Of a stretch of 64,000 nt of DNA, positions 31,501-36,954 are shown piece after piece. This stretch comes from Ricordea florida. Lineage: Eukaryota; Cnidaria; Anthozoa; Corallimorpharia; Ricordeidae. Every line of letters begins with the position of its first letter. The first letter of the stretch is position 1. Location of the stretch: contig OX453279.1 in NCBI GenBank assembly GCA_949710005.1, forward strand, positions 26,741,762 to 26,805,761. The letters are read 5' to 3'. The translations under genes and the position numbers were made by a program. The notes below the pieces were generated by a model. It did not search any database. It had not been told where the DNA came from and saw only the letters and a program-made list of their open reading frames with translations.

Positions 31501-33056
31501 TAATTTAGTCAATGCTTTTCTCACTCGTATTTACAGTCATCATGTAAACACGAAACGAAATCAAATTGTCATCCCGGTATGAAACTCGTCCTGGGACGAG
31601 TTTTCTCGTGTAAACACCCCCTTAGCTGCGTTGTGTGCGAGAGGAGAAGTGAAGGAAGTTAGTTGTAATTGCAGAGGGGAGGTGAAGGAAGTTAGTTGTA
31701 ATTGCAGAGGGGAGGTGAAGGGGGTTTGTTAAGAAAAAAATGCAGTTTAGTATATTCACTGTAAAACAGAAGACATGGTACAAATAGAAACACTCGAGGG
31801 TGGGGTAGAGGGTGGTACTACCAGATATGGCTTGTATAGGTATGTGCCGCTGTGAAGGGTATGGTCTTCAAGCAGTTTAGTCTGAGATGAGGTAAAGAAA
31901 TCAGAGAGTTTGGGCCTAGGATGGGCTATCATGTTTTATGAAACTGATCAACTGTTTAAAGATTTTAGTGCAGACGTGGGAAATCAGGAATCGCTACTCA
32001 ATGATTTGGAGTTTAGTCTAGTATACAGCGTATGCACATGATGTCACGGCAGCCATGTTGGTGTCCCCAAACAAAGAAAAGGCGGCCATGTTGGTGTCCT
32101 AAACTGATCCCCCTGGAATTAGTTCTATTCTTAAGCAAACATCTTTCTTTGTTTTCGTTAAAAACAGGGACGCCGATCACGTGAGTGAAAAGGTTCTATA
32201 GGGTAGCAAAATTCGCCTGAACTAGGTCTAATATAGGCTAAGTATTCCAACGTTCTACTGGCGCATCATCACCCAGGCATTCCGTAAGCACCCTCTCTGG
32301 AAGAAACGTTACACTGAAGGTAGAGCGCCAGCCTGTCGAGCCAGAGGTCGTGAATTCAAAACCTCGGCCAGACCAAAACTCAAGGTCTTAAAATAACTAA
32401 GAATGTGCTGCCTTTGTTATGACATCTACAAATGGTTTGCTATTCTAGTCTTCTCGGATAAGGACGAAAAACCGTAGGCCCCGTCTCAAAGCACTGTTCT
32501 TGTGGGACATTAAAGATCCTCCAACAATGTTCGAAAACGGTAGGGAACATAGACCCTGGTGCTGTGGTCGACCTTTGTTAAAAAAGAATTGATGTAAAGC
32601 GCCTTTAAACATATCCATATGGAAAAGAGCGCTATACAAATTGATTATTAAGCCTTTTTACTCGGGCTTTCCAGGAGGGAACGCCCGAGTTTAAATTTGG
32701 GCTTCGTTGTTTCAGTTGCGAATGGCCTTCTTGGTCCTAATCCGCAATCATGGTCCTTGATGAGCATGCGTGGTCCTGATGCGCTTGCGTGGTACCGATG
32801 CGCTCGCTTTAAGTCGGAGGTTCACTGGGACGAGGTGTAAAGGGAAGTGGTTCAAAAACAAAGCTCAAGATTTACAAGAGTAAGCCCAAGTTAACGTAGA
32901 TATGCGTCTATTTCCTCTTTCAGGACCCCCGACGTCAGTTTCACAAGCAGCTTCACGAAACATTTCGAGGCCAATCGAGATCTATCTTTGAAGGAAATCG
33001 TGCAAAGGGCCTCATTCGCTCGGCACCGCGTCAACTCCAAACTATTTTTCACCTAA
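1166..33056 (+). CDS. MALT1-like death-domain protein with two tandem inactive caspase-like domains (11 exons)
   Basis: Exons by splice sites and phase: 1166(or ATG 1192)-1522, 4950-5297, 6728-6832, 12316-12431, 15855-15971, 17425-17588, 19259-19431, 28137-28264, 29297-29425, 30898-31010, 32924-33056 (TAA). From ATG 1192 this gives 618 residues. Intron phases are 1,1,1,0,0,2,1,0,0,2 and every junction closes in frame. Domain order: death domain, acidic linker, caspase-like domain 1 (KKVALLIS...FVYLVG...NGDNYLLPAD...IVMVDN), Pro-rich stretch, caspase-like domain 2 (VMVYFIGY...SNYFFGVD...YLIVDD). The blocks align with paracaspase strands, but the His of the GH pair is V or Y and the Cys after the Asp strand is V or L, so proteolysis is unlikely. 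Known MALT1 proteins scaffold BCL10/TRAF NF-kB signalling; a scaffold or regulatory role here is inference. Ig domains of MALT1 are absent. AATAAA lies at 33164-33169. Exon 3 uses a GC donor. A counterpart of exon 3 for domain 2 was not found. Confidence 0.75.
1929..2745. repeat. Nested palindromes / foldback element
   Basis: Two arms of about 260-285 bp (about 2064-2324 and 2458-2743) are reverse complements with scattered mismatches; the outer ends contain CATGAAAAAATTACTCG and its complement. The spacer (about 2338-2452) is itself a palindrome around CATACGGTTT. A diverged copy of that inner palindrome precedes the element at about 1899-2045 and carries a third hairpin in its loop (CTGAAATTGCAC and its complement). 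The short open frames over this stretch are products of the palindromes. Confidence 0.85.
2756..3996. mobile_element. DNA-transposon-like repeat, long copy
   Basis: The left end, with GAAGGCATTTACGCGGGATG, and the right end, with CTACGTCATCCCGCGTAATA, carry inverted TTACGCGGGATG termini. A copy of both ends joined together is found at 38500-38790. The interior holds the tract GGAGGTAAAAATCACAC and no intact transposase frame. It lies in intron 1 of the death-domain gene. Confidence 0.55.
4950..5297 (+). CDS. Exon 2: acidic Ser/Gln/Glu repeat linker
   Basis: The acceptor TTATTAAAG ends at 4949 and the donor GTAACA starts at 5298; both are phase 1, so the exon can be skipped without a frameshift. 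It encodes about 116 residues of low-complexity acidic sequence. A degenerate unit of about 20 residues recurs around IPSQVEEQ, ILSEEEEQ, IPSQEEEG, IPSQVEDT, SISQEEKS and FPSQEEHV. Several fit the TRAF1/2/3/5-binding consensus (P/S/A/T)-x-(Q/E)-E. No fold is expected. Inclusion rests on phase and composition rather than homology. Confidence 0.55.
5471..6073. mobile_element. TIR element with TTAACCCTTT ends, split by a SINE
   Basis: Left end TTAACCCTTTAAGTCCCAG and right end GGGCTTAAAGGGTTAA are inverted repeats. The interior (CAGCATCCAATTTCTCATTA...) matches a shorter inverted copy at about 15490-15695. The SINE at 5537-5914 interrupts it, with the 6-bp duplication ATCAGC at 5531-5536 and 5915-5920. 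The unsplit copy lacks the SINE, which confirms the insertion. Confidence 0.7.
5537..5914 (+). mobile_element. tRNA-headed SINE, copy 1
   Basis: The head contains an A box (TTAGCTCAGTTAGAAGAGC) and a B box-like GAGTTCAAAACC, with CTGTCAA in anticodon-loop position (GTC, Asp-like). The body includes CTAGTCTTCTTGGATAAGGAC and the 3' end is GCTATACAAATTCGTTATCC. Target duplication ATCAGC flanks it. Related copies are at 27575-27860 (-), 32316-32652 (+) and 37405-37697 (-). Confidence 0.85.
6728..19431 (+). CDS. Exons 3-7: caspase-like domain 1
   Basis: Exon 3 (6728-6832) gives the first strand KKVALLISCVNHKEH, as in paracaspases. Exon 4 (12316-12431) gives the helix and strand FLKEADGNTCCFVYLVGVVIN. 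Exon 5 (15855-15971) gives VNGDNYLLPADIRD. Exon 6 (17425-17588) gives MQIVMVDNVKQD followed by a Pro-rich stretch. Exon 7 (19259-19431) gives FIRSAIKHVPAQEISLIEFF, equivalent to the small-subunit region. Spacing from the G of the G-H pair to the following P-x-D equals that of MALT1, which puts V at the His position. The Cys after the VD strand is V. The exon 3 to exon 4 intron is interrupted by the Ty3/gypsy element. Confidence 0.75.
7130..7225 (-). repeat. tRNA-like SINE fragment, target of the Ty3 insertion
   Basis: On the - strand the sequence CAGCTCAGTGGTAGAGCATC (A box) is followed by GGTTCAACACC (B box), with CTATAGT in the anticodon-loop position. The retrotransposon inserted in the segment just 5' of the A box; the other half of the broken repeat continues after 11776. 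Confidence 0.6.
7226..7377 (-). repeat. 3' LTR
   Basis: 152 bp, TG...CA ends, identical by eye to 11620-11771. Preceded on the coding strand by the polypurine tract 7378-7391. Confidence 0.97.
7522..11442 (-). CDS. Gag-Pol polyprotein of the Ty3/gypsy element
   Basis: 1306 residues from the first Met after a stop. Gag lies at 1-145, followed by two CCHC knuckles (about 172-206). The aspartic protease motif is DSGA (262-265). Reverse transcriptase spans about 385-600 with YDD at 549-551. RNase H spans about 690-810 with D696. The integrase zinc finger is HX2H...CX2C (908-944), and the core triad is D972, D1028, E1064 with 35 residues between the last two. The tail is basic and acidic. The order PR-RT-RH-IN is that of Ty3/gypsy (Metaviridae-type) elements. 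The gag start is broken: a Met at 11589 opens the same frame 26 codons upstream, but TGA at 11511-11509 interrupts it before a conserved WRKWRRAF block. The copy therefore makes a truncated Gag at best unless it reads through or starts at 11442. Confidence 0.96.
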   Translation of the reverse strand: MKALLLHCGGMDLQDVYFTLPAAPEPGEGETVFTVAMKQLEQHFTPQVNVPFERHLFRNMAQLPTESIDQYVTRLRQKADYCQFEEKIDENIRDQVIEKCLSNSLRTKLLEKGAGLTLSQLQTMARAMEASTTQADSIASSNTTHEVNRVQHKRKKPKQQRNPRLDDKERRCYRCDNLGHLSSDEKCPARGKRCNKCHGNGHFAKCCKSKKKHNDQKPRGGKHTANLIETEEEEFAFVVCGKAQPELVLDVGGVPSVKFIIDSGASCNVIDRELWETLKKSKVKCVSRTCQKKLFAYGSTKPLKVAGSFTASIQLGEQTQNAEFIVIEGKGQALLGRHTATQLGVLKITDPNSSSVNVVDEENTRDKLLKTYEKCFQGIGKLKDFQLEIPIDKTVNPVAQQPRRIPLSQRAKLEEKLDELEKLDIIEKAEGPTPWVSPVVIVPKKNDIRLCVDMRQANEAVIRERHPIPTVDEVLQELNQSTVFSKLDVKWAFHQIELKEESRGITTFATHRGLYRYKRLMFGICCAPEMYQRVIQQVLQGCEGARNIYDDIVVHGATKEKHDERLEKVLQRIQDKGLTLNKEKCRFYIPELEFMGHLLSARGIGPMKSKVEAVSNTRRPDSVSEVRSFLGLVNYCGKFIPDLATVADPLRKLTRKGVPFVWKDEHEHSFKELKKRLTNAETLAYFDLKAKTAIIADASPVGLGAVLVQTQKGEPRVICYASRSLSDVERRYSQTEKEALALVWACERFHMYVYGVDFDLLTDHKPLEFIYSRKSNASARVNRWVLRLQPYTFVVKHIPGKSNIADSLSRLTTEVSEPDLSTENYVRYVAASATPKAMSTREIEEASANDEELSNLRKCYRENKWNNLQNKRYLLVKNEISVIGKLVLRGTRIVIPASLRGKVLQIAHEGHPGIVSMKRRLRTKVWWPGLDKGAEELCRTCHPCQVVGAPNPPEPVERTELPNGPWQYLAVDLMTPCLPSGDHVLAVVDYYSRYVEIQVMRSTTTGKIIASLKHMFLTHGLPMSIVTDNGPQFISEEFRNFVESEGIHHRTTTPLWPQANGEIERQNRSLLKRIRIAQIEKKDWKEELGAYLTMYRTTPHSTTGVSPAELMFGRKLRTRLPGIEENTVEDLEVKDRDSEAKEKGKIYIDKRRQAKTSEIKEGDLVLLKQKSLSKMTPPFDPQPYRVVSKAGNSVTVQSSSGAQYKRNSSHVKIFNEPESPWQGKEGKVNCEETPETKESKGDNSRDEPSTRTQPDSTGNAASNEATVRIQSNLHDSEVATPEEESFTRPTRLRKVPTKFKDFELYK
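11620..11771 (-). repeat. 5' LTR
   Basis: 152 bp, identical by eye to 7226-7377. Flanked outside by GAGAC (11772-11776). Confidence 0.97.
12511..12835 (+). pseudogene. Helitron-like fragment with 19-residue coding repeats
   Basis: An open frame from 12511 to TAG 12745-12747 encodes four iterations of a 19-residue charged unit (NRQNFSEERREAERLRAVE), 57 bp per unit. The same coding repeat occurs at 36116-36451 on the - strand. Both copies are followed in their coding sense by ACGGGAGCCCCGCTTTTAGG and GGCTAAATCTATATATTA, so they belong to one mobile family. Such Arg/Glu repeats precede the Rep/helicase region in some animal Helitrons, which is why I call it Helitron-like; no helicase is present. 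It begins about 80 bp after exon 4 of the death-domain gene. Confidence 0.5.
13227..13438. mobile_element. Dimeric TTAA-ended TIR element, old copy
   Basis: Two units with TTAACCCTT... and ...AAAGGGTTAA ends are separated by AAACTATCTCTC. The same dimer, inverted and far less diverged, is at 45782-45997. Confidence 0.7.
13642..13681. repeat. (CACT)n microsatellite
   Basis: About nine to ten CACT tetranucleotides in intron 4 of the death-domain gene. Confidence 0.95.
15490..15695. repeat. Inverted copy of the TTAACCC TIR element
   Basis: Reading the complement, it matches the element split by the SINE at 5471-6073, including CCAGCATCCAATTTCTCATT and TTATGAGAATAA, and is uninterrupted. Confidence 0.65.
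16240..16570. repeat. Interspersed repeat (AACAATTAGA family)
   Basis: Shares CACTAAAACAATTAGATTAT and ATAGAAATCTTGAGCTCATAA with 20430-20890 and with the inverted copy at 63605-63860. Confidence 0.6.
18518..19170. repeat. tRNA-like SINE cluster, direct and inverted copies
   Basis: A tRNA-like head is on the - strand at about 18652-18722 and on the + strand at about 19019-19091 (GATAGCTCAGTTGGTAGAGC ... GGTTCGAATCCC), with a partial + head at about 18923-18952. The body (ATGTACACAACTTCAGCA) occurs direct at about 18600 and 18840 and inverted at about 19130. The acceptor stem pairs, but position 33 is not T and the copies are embedded in repeat body, so these are SINE heads rather than tRNA genes. 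Confidence 0.75.
19539..19800 (+). repeat. Interspersed repeat, copy A
   Basis: Matches 28861-29115 with many differences, sharing AGACTCAACT, GAGTTGC(A/G)GGTAAAT and TTGATCAGTTTC(C/T)TGGAAAATG. No coding capacity. Confidence 0.6.
20430..20890. repeat. AACAATTAGA-family repeat with hairpins
   Basis: Contains a hairpin of the type GAGGACTATCAGTAATAGTC (20546-20575) and another around GACCCTTCGCCCTCAAGGGC (20694-20740). An inverted copy with the same hairpins is at 63605-63860. Confidence 0.65.
21361..21826. mobile_element. TIR element filled with an AATACCG array
   Basis: The ends AGGGGGACATTGGGG and CCCCAATGTCCCCCT are inverted repeats. The interior carries about fifteen copies of TACCG, mostly as CAATACCG or AAATACCG, on one strand. 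Flanks CTGAGTG (21354-21360) and CTAAGTG (21827-21833) look like a 7-bp target duplication with one change, and removing the element and one flank restores the LINE endonuclease frame. Confidence 0.75.
22333..23457 (+). pseudogene. Reverse transcriptase segment of the LINE
   Basis: A 374-residue open frame with RT blocks in order: HPLLKKSG, NFRPVSNLQ, DLSSAFDTVEHE, GVPQGSCLGPLLF, HTYADDTQLYLSF, LNDDKTEFQIIG. The frame is lost near 23420 and continues in another frame from 23400 to 23990. Dead fragment of the element at 21000-24720. Confidence 0.9.
24085..24260. repeat. 176-bp palindrome
   Basis: The arms run from AATAAAGAAGCCTAAGC to its complement at 24244-24260, meeting near GAGCCGCAGGCGAG. 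A nearly continuous hairpin; foldback element in the LINE 3' region. Confidence 0.85.
24905..25033 (+). repeat. Tandem repeat, three ~44-bp units
   Basis: Units start at GGACCACAATG, GGACTGCAATG and GGACCAGAATG and contain GTAGAGCCT(G/C)G or a variant. Confidence 0.7.
25504..25542. repeat. (AAT)n microsatellite
   Basis: About twelve AAT units directly outside the right arm of the 5.4-kb inverted-repeat block. Confidence 0.9.
25931..25975 (+). ncRNA. Type I hammerhead ribozyme (retroelement-type)
   Basis: The conserved core is present in order. Stem I is TATCCC (25931-25936) with GGGATA (25970-25975). CTGATGA follows the first strand. Stem II is GTGG with a GCAA loop and CCAC. Then GAAA, and a minimal stem III ACA-GGCT-TGT. 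The predicted cleavage is after A25969 (GTA/GGG). Such minimal stem III hammerheads are known from Penelope-like elements and related retroelements. Nearby CATACATACATA tracts fit a retroelement end, but no Penelope coding sequence was seen. Confidence 0.8.
26190..26270 (-). repeat. tRNA-Thr-like sequence (SINE head or tRNA pseudogene)
   Basis: On the - strand, TAAATGGTTAGACCG (D arm), CTTGTAA (anticodon TGT) and CGGTTCAATTCCCG (T arm) are recognisable, but the acceptor stem pairs poorly. Not called as a functional tRNA gene. Confidence 0.45.
26903..27057. repeat. ~150-bp palindrome with CCATGG ends
   Basis: The arms start ATTACTCCATGG and ATTACACCATGG on opposite strands and run through CGTACGATTTTTATT and AGTATCAGAATAC-type blocks. 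Foldback element in intron 7 of the death-domain gene. Confidence 0.75.
27575..27860 (-). mobile_element. tRNA-headed SINE, copy 3
   Basis: On the - strand the head contains GTTAGCTCAGTTGGTAGAGC and GGATTCAAACCCCGGCCGG. The body TCTAGTCTTCTCGGATAAGG is shared with the other copies. It lies about 275 bp upstream of exon 8. Confidence 0.8.
28137..33056 (+). CDS. Exons 8-11: caspase-like domain 2
   Basis: Exon 8 (28137-28264) encodes LKEIVDKLADKKLKAVMVYFIGYTQK. Exon 9 (29297-29425) encodes INDSNYFFGVDYSVED and a helix. Exon 10 (30898-31010) encodes PKYLIVDDLNKCFNGG. Exon 11 (32924-33056) encodes VSFTSSFTKHFEANRDLSLKEI and the stop. The order of strands and the phases 1-0-0-2 match exons 4-7 one for one. 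Y replaces the catalytic His and L falls at the Cys position; a Cys three residues on is out of register. The first strand of this domain is missing or lies in an exon I could not find between 19432 and 28136. Confidence 0.7.
28280..28425. mobile_element. MITE, family shared with the INSIG intron
   Basis: Inverted ends TAGGCTGGATTTCC and GTGAATTTAGCCTA enclose GCATTATGCATGC and its complement. The interior (CTTCGAAAACAA, CAAAGCATGCATTATG) matches the element at 41506-41646. Confidence 0.55.
28861..29115 (+). repeat. Interspersed repeat, copy B
   Basis: Diverged copy of 19539-19800 (see there). It lies within intron 8. Confidence 0.6.
29449..29705. mobile_element. TIR element filled with a GGGCATTTGAC array
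   Basis: Perfect 23-bp inverted ends at 29449-29471 and 29683-29705 (starting ATGCACCTATC). The interior has seven degenerate units of the type GGGNATTTGA(C/T)TG, G-rich on the + strand, spaced about 30-40 bp. No clear target duplication. The left end is only 23 bp beyond the end of exon 9 of the death-domain gene. Confidence 0.8.
29877..30357. mobile_element. Nested TIR elements
   Basis: The outer ends (ATCACCGAACCGTGGAAT and the inverted ATCACCGAACTGTGGAAT) are about 30 bp long. Inside, about 30051-30162, a second inverted pair is built on GGTACCGGCACAGATGACGT. Confidence 0.75.
30639..30729. mobile_element. 91-bp snapback MITE with perfect 40-bp arms
   Basis: Arms 30640-30679 and 30689-30728 are exact reverse complements with a 9-nt loop (TTCCCCCCT). 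The direct repeat CACTGCCTC flanks it (30630-30638 and 30730-30738), a 9-bp target duplication of the size made by Mutator-like transposases. It lies 168 bp before exon 10. Confidence 0.9.
31640..31725 (+). repeat. Short tandem repeat
   Basis: About two copies of a ~41-bp unit containing GTTAGTTGTAATTGCAGAGG in intron 10. Confidence 0.7.
32316..32652 (+). mobile_element. tRNA-headed SINE, copy 2 (5'-truncated)
   Basis: Matches copy 1 from within the head (CCAGCCTGTC(G/A)AGCC) to the 3' end GCTATACAAATTGATTATTA. It ends about 270 bp before exon 11. Confidence 0.8.
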
Positions 33057-33163
33057 GAAGCGATCACCAGGAAGAAAAGAGCTGCAACGCGAAAGCATTC
33101 TACGTCATGATTCTCTTTATTATACAAACACTGCGTTAGCCTTAAAGGCACACTCAAATTTTT

Positions 33164-33169
33164 AATAAA
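33164..33169 (+). terminator. Polyadenylation signal AATAAA
   Basis: The first AATAAA downstream of the death-domain gene stop codon (33054-33056), about 108 bp away. Confidence 0.5.
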
Positions 33170-33346
33170 TAGAAAATAGCCTATAGTCAATAACGTTTTT
33201 AAATATATGTTAACAGGCGAGTAGCCAGGATTTTTTTTTCAGGTACGCCAAAGTTGGATATTAATTGTCTGAGCAATTCGTCGGGTGATGTATAATTGCC
33301 CGAGCAATATATTCCTTCAAAATTTCAGGTACGCCATGGCGTATTG

Positions 33347-33550
33347 GAGGGTCTCAATGGGGTTAACCGTTAGCCGTAAAACGGGCCGAAATTTTAGCCG
33401 TTAGGCGTAAAAATTGGAAAATTTTAACCGTTAGCCGTGAAAAATGTTAACCGTTAGCCGTAAAACAGTCAAAAAGATTAACCGTTAGCCGTAAAACAGC
33501 CAAAAATATTAACCGTTAGCCGTAAAAGTCACCACCCCATTAAGACCCTC
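33347..33550. mobile_element. TIR element filled with an AACCGTTAGCCG array
   Basis: Ends GAGGGTCTCAATGGGG and CCCCATTAAGACCCTC are inverted. The interior is six units of TTAACCGTTAGCCGTAAAA with small changes. The flanks GTATTG (33341-33346 and 33551-33556) are an exact 6-bp duplication, which supports a real insertion into an older repeat. Confidence 0.85.
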
Positions 33551-34270
33551 GTATTGGCGTACATGTAGCTATGCGATTGGTTAAGAACATTTTGTTATCA
33601 CTATTTAAGATAGTCAGACACGGGGGGGCATTGCTAGGATTTTTAAGAAGGGGGGTCACATCATATCACACCCAGGGTACCTACCAGATTGTTATGTTGA
33701 CATGCAATCTTTGTGTCGCTTTAAGTGGCCTTTTTTGGGATGAGCCGTGAGCGAATTGGGGCAAGAAGAAACCTCCGAAATCGCTGTTTAAATGAGGTCA
33801 ACTTCTTTGAAACATAGATTACTCTCAGTTCTAGTCTTATTTGTTGACAATATAACTAGGTTTTAGCTGTGGATCCTATTTGGGTATATTTTAAGTTAGG
33901 ATCACCGAAGAGGAAAATTCGTAGTCAAGACAAAGGACAGCAGATCACTTAACATTTTAGTGTTAATTTCGAGTAGTAATATTGATTGCTAATATGACAG
34001 CAAGAACTTATAATTAATAGAATATTGAAATAAAAAGAATTTTGAGACTTTAAAAACTGTCGCACTAAGTTTACCAATGGTGCTGGAGCGCATTTTAATT
34101 ACCGGGGCCCAGCCGAAGGCTGGCACCTGTTATAAAATCCAGACGGTTTCTGTCGTTTTTTCAACGTTACATTGTTGGGGATATACCGCTGACTGAGATA
34201 TATCGCTGGCTCGTTACTTTTGCTCGCTGGTTCATTGAAATTTTATACGCCATTTTGAAAAGCACGAGGC

Positions 34271-34492
34271 ATGGAGGACAGTCAAGAGAAAGATTATAGC
34301 TTTTTGTTCCCCAACCTTTACAATGCACTAGTTTATGAGCGAAAATTTAAGAGTGAATATTTGGAAAGACAGATTTACGAGCGATCACTTAAGAGTGAAC
34401 TTTCCATCGTGAAACTTATCGAGAATAAGAGCGACTTATCAAAGCTATCTACATTGAGTGAACCTTCCATCGCGAGAGGTGCGAGAGGTTAA
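34271..34492 (+). CDS. Small unclassified open frame
   Basis: 73 codons (MEDSQEKDYSFLF...), rich in Lys/Glu/Ser with a possible amphipathic helix (ERKFKSEYLERQIYERSLKSE). No family recognised. It lies between GGGGCCCAG-type inverted sequences (about 34103 and 34520), so it is probably carried by or created by a repeat. Reported only because it starts cleanly and is not low-complexity. Confidence 0.2.
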   Translation: MEDSQEKDYSFLFPNLYNALVYERKFKSEYLERQIYERSLKSELSIVKLIENKSDLSKLSTLSEPSIARGARG

Positions 34493-34823
34493 CTATATCT
34501 ATGCAATCCTGTGTCCCACTGGGCCCCAGTAAGTTCCACGTAGTGGTTCTCGTTCTCATTAAGATGAACAGTGGTCATGGACAACTCGGTATTTAAATAG
34601 GGTCGGAATAGTGAAACTGAAACAATTATTCAACATTCCACGACAAATTCGATGATCTGTTGTTGTAACTTGACGCTGGAAAAGGTTGTCCTTTGGGTCC
34701 AATCCTTTGAGCTTTTTTTTGTTTTGTTTTGTTTTTTTTTTTTTTTTTTTTTTCATGTTGGGTTGGTGGGGGAGATAGGATGATATAAAAAAAAATTGAA
34801 AGCAGTATTGGATTCGGGATAAA

Positions 34824-35082
34824 ATTAATCTAATGCCCCATTCACACCAACTAAACTTGTTTGGTTAAACCAGGTTTTAAAACGTGAAAATTGGTAACCG
34901 AATACTGGACACGGTCTTTTACACAGGATTTCAATAAACTTTAACACGTTCTTTCCGTTTGTGCTGAATTTCTAGTCGACAACGTCAGTAAACAGCTTTT
35001 ATAAAAACAATTTTGAATCGTGTTTAACTAAACAGCACTTAAACATGTTTAAGCTTTGTTTTGAACGGGGTATTAGATTAAT
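34824..35082. mobile_element. TIR element, ATTAATCTAATGCCCC ends
   Basis: Left ATTAATCTAATGCCCC and right GGGGTATTAGATTAAT are inverted with one change. No coding sequence. It abuts the Helitron-like element on its right. Confidence 0.65.
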
Positions 35083-36954
35083 ATATAGATTTAGCCAAGC
35101 CTAAAAGCGGGGCTCCCGTTAGTACTTTCATTTCACTTTAAACTGTAAAAGCATTCTAAAATATTGCGAAGGAATTCACAAACGTTTTTAACTATAGTTA
35201 AGTGTCGAGGTCGGTTAACTTGCTATGATTTTTGTCTAAACTTTCGTCTGCCATAAGTACGGTCTTTCTACCTACAAAGTCATGGAGTATATTCTACAAA
35301 AAACACAAATTATCAATGTACTGTACTTTATTCCTGATGAAATTAACCATTTTATTTGCGTAAATGTATTTAAAAGATTTGTACACGCTACTGGGAAATG
35401 TAGAACACAACTCTTGTCATTTTCGTGGTAAAACGAACACCTCGGTAAAATAAATGTTTACTCCAAGCAGGGTGCAAAGAAAATTAATTTTACAGATTGC
35501 CCTTCGGGCAAGCTGTAACCAACATCTACCAGCCCGAAAAACATTTTTCACGAGAATGAAAAAATAATTATTAATTATTCTTTTCTTAATTATATTGTAA
35601 GTTTAAAAAATTACTGCCTTCATTTATTCACTACAATCAGCTGTAGTTACTTAAACAAAAGAAATAAATAACCGTAAAAGTGTGAACTATAAGTAGACCT
35701 GGTCCAACGCAACACGTGAATGACTAACATACATTTGAGACATTTTACAATTTAGAAGAACATTTTTTTACGAAAACAACGGCGTTGAAACCAAAGTTCT
35801 CAATCGACACACTAAATGACAACGTCGACAACGCGAAAGGCTGCCAGTGAAAGCGCTACCAAGAGAAAATTCCCGCGGGAGTATTTCTTAGCCGTCGACA
35901 GGGGAGATGTTTATATGATTAAAGGACATAAAAATTTGAAATCTTTCATCAGTTTGCTTCTCATTCAAAAGTAGTGCATTCAGAAGATCATTTTTCTGAA
36001 GAAGGTTTGTTTAGAAGTCGGTTTTCCAAGTCAAGTGTCAAGTTTAATTTAAAGGAAAGTGGAAAGTGCGAGTGCTGAGTCACGCATCAGTGAGCAAATA
36101 TTATGCAGACAAAACTTATGCAAATTTAGCACGGAGTCTTTCCACTTCTCGGCTTTCTTCGCTACAATTTTGTCTGTTTTTCACAGCACGGAGTCTTTCC
36201 GCTTCTCGGCTTTCTTCGCTAAAATTTTGTCTGTTTTCCACAGCACGAAGTCTTTCCGCTTCTCGGCATTCTTCGCTACAATTTTGTCTGTTTTCCACAG
36301 CACGGAATCTTTCCGCTTCTCGGCGTTCTTCGTTAACATTTTGTCTATTTTCTCGATCCCGGACTCTTTCTGCTTGTCGGCGTTCTTCGCTATAATTTCG
36401 TCTCCTTTCTCTTTCCCGAGCGCGCCTTCTTTGGCGATCTACTTCGCTCATTCTTCCTCAGTTAATTCTTGCTCTCTTTCCCGTTGCTCTTCACCTGAAC
36501 CCTGTGTTCTGCAAATTATATTTTCTCTGCTATTGTTTGTTGACATAGCAATAGAAATTGTTTCGTTTATCCTTTAGTAAAACTTTAACAGTGTAGAGTA
36601 GTAATATTGTGTCTCAAAAAGACAATGAACTGAAAATTTCTTTTTCAGTCGTCAACGCAATTTCCCGCCAAAAATATGCGGGCTACCAGAACAGCTTCCA
36701 AATAAATCACGTCACCTCGATGAGTTGACACATGAGCCCACAATATGGTCATGTGATGCTGGTCAGTGGCTATCCCGTTTTGACAGCTGTCAATTGACCA
36801 TATTGTGAATGTCCAATATAAAACATGTGGATTTGCCAAGACAAGCCTGAGATACCCCTCCCTTCGTTTTGATAGTCTCCCCTACCCTACCCGCACAATC
36901 TGTAGACGCGTACGTCTGCTCCACGCGCGCTTCGCGCGCGGGAGCCCCGCTATA
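35083..36954 (-). mobile_element. Helitron-like element
   Basis: Short inverted ends AGCGGGGCTCCCG (35106-35118) and CGGGAGCCCCGCT (36939-36951). A GC hairpin, CGCGCGCTTCGCGCGCG, abuts the latter. The 35083-35160 end matches the end of the fragment at 12511-12835. The only coding part seen is the repeat frame at 36116-36451. Short termini plus a subterminal hairpin recall Helitron2/Helentron ends. No Rep or helicase domain was found, so it is non-autonomous or misclassified. Confidence 0.4.
36116..36451 (-). CDS. 19-residue repeat protein fragment of the Helitron-like element
   Basis: 111 codons starting MSEVDRQRRRARERERRR, followed by five iterations of the unit NRQNCSEECREAERLRAVE. All-charged and predicted helical. 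The + strand frames over the same stretch are shadows of this repeat. The paralogue at 12511-12747 shares unit and order. It probably encodes a truncated N-terminal part of an element protein. Confidence 0.55.
   Translation of the reverse strand: MSEVDRQRRRARERERRRNYSEERRQAERVRDRENRQNVNEERREAERFRAVENRQNCSEECREAERLRAVENRQNFSEESREAERLRAVKNRQNCSEESREVERLRAKFA

Noticed and set aside
33347..33550. Telomere-like satellite
   Set aside because: The 19-bp unit is not a telomere repeat, and the inverted ends plus target duplication show a mobile element.
36059..36577. 172-residue and 109-residue + strand open frames
   Set aside because: They are antisense shadows of the 19-residue repeat frame on the - strand; the Phe/Ser-rich repeats simply mirror it.
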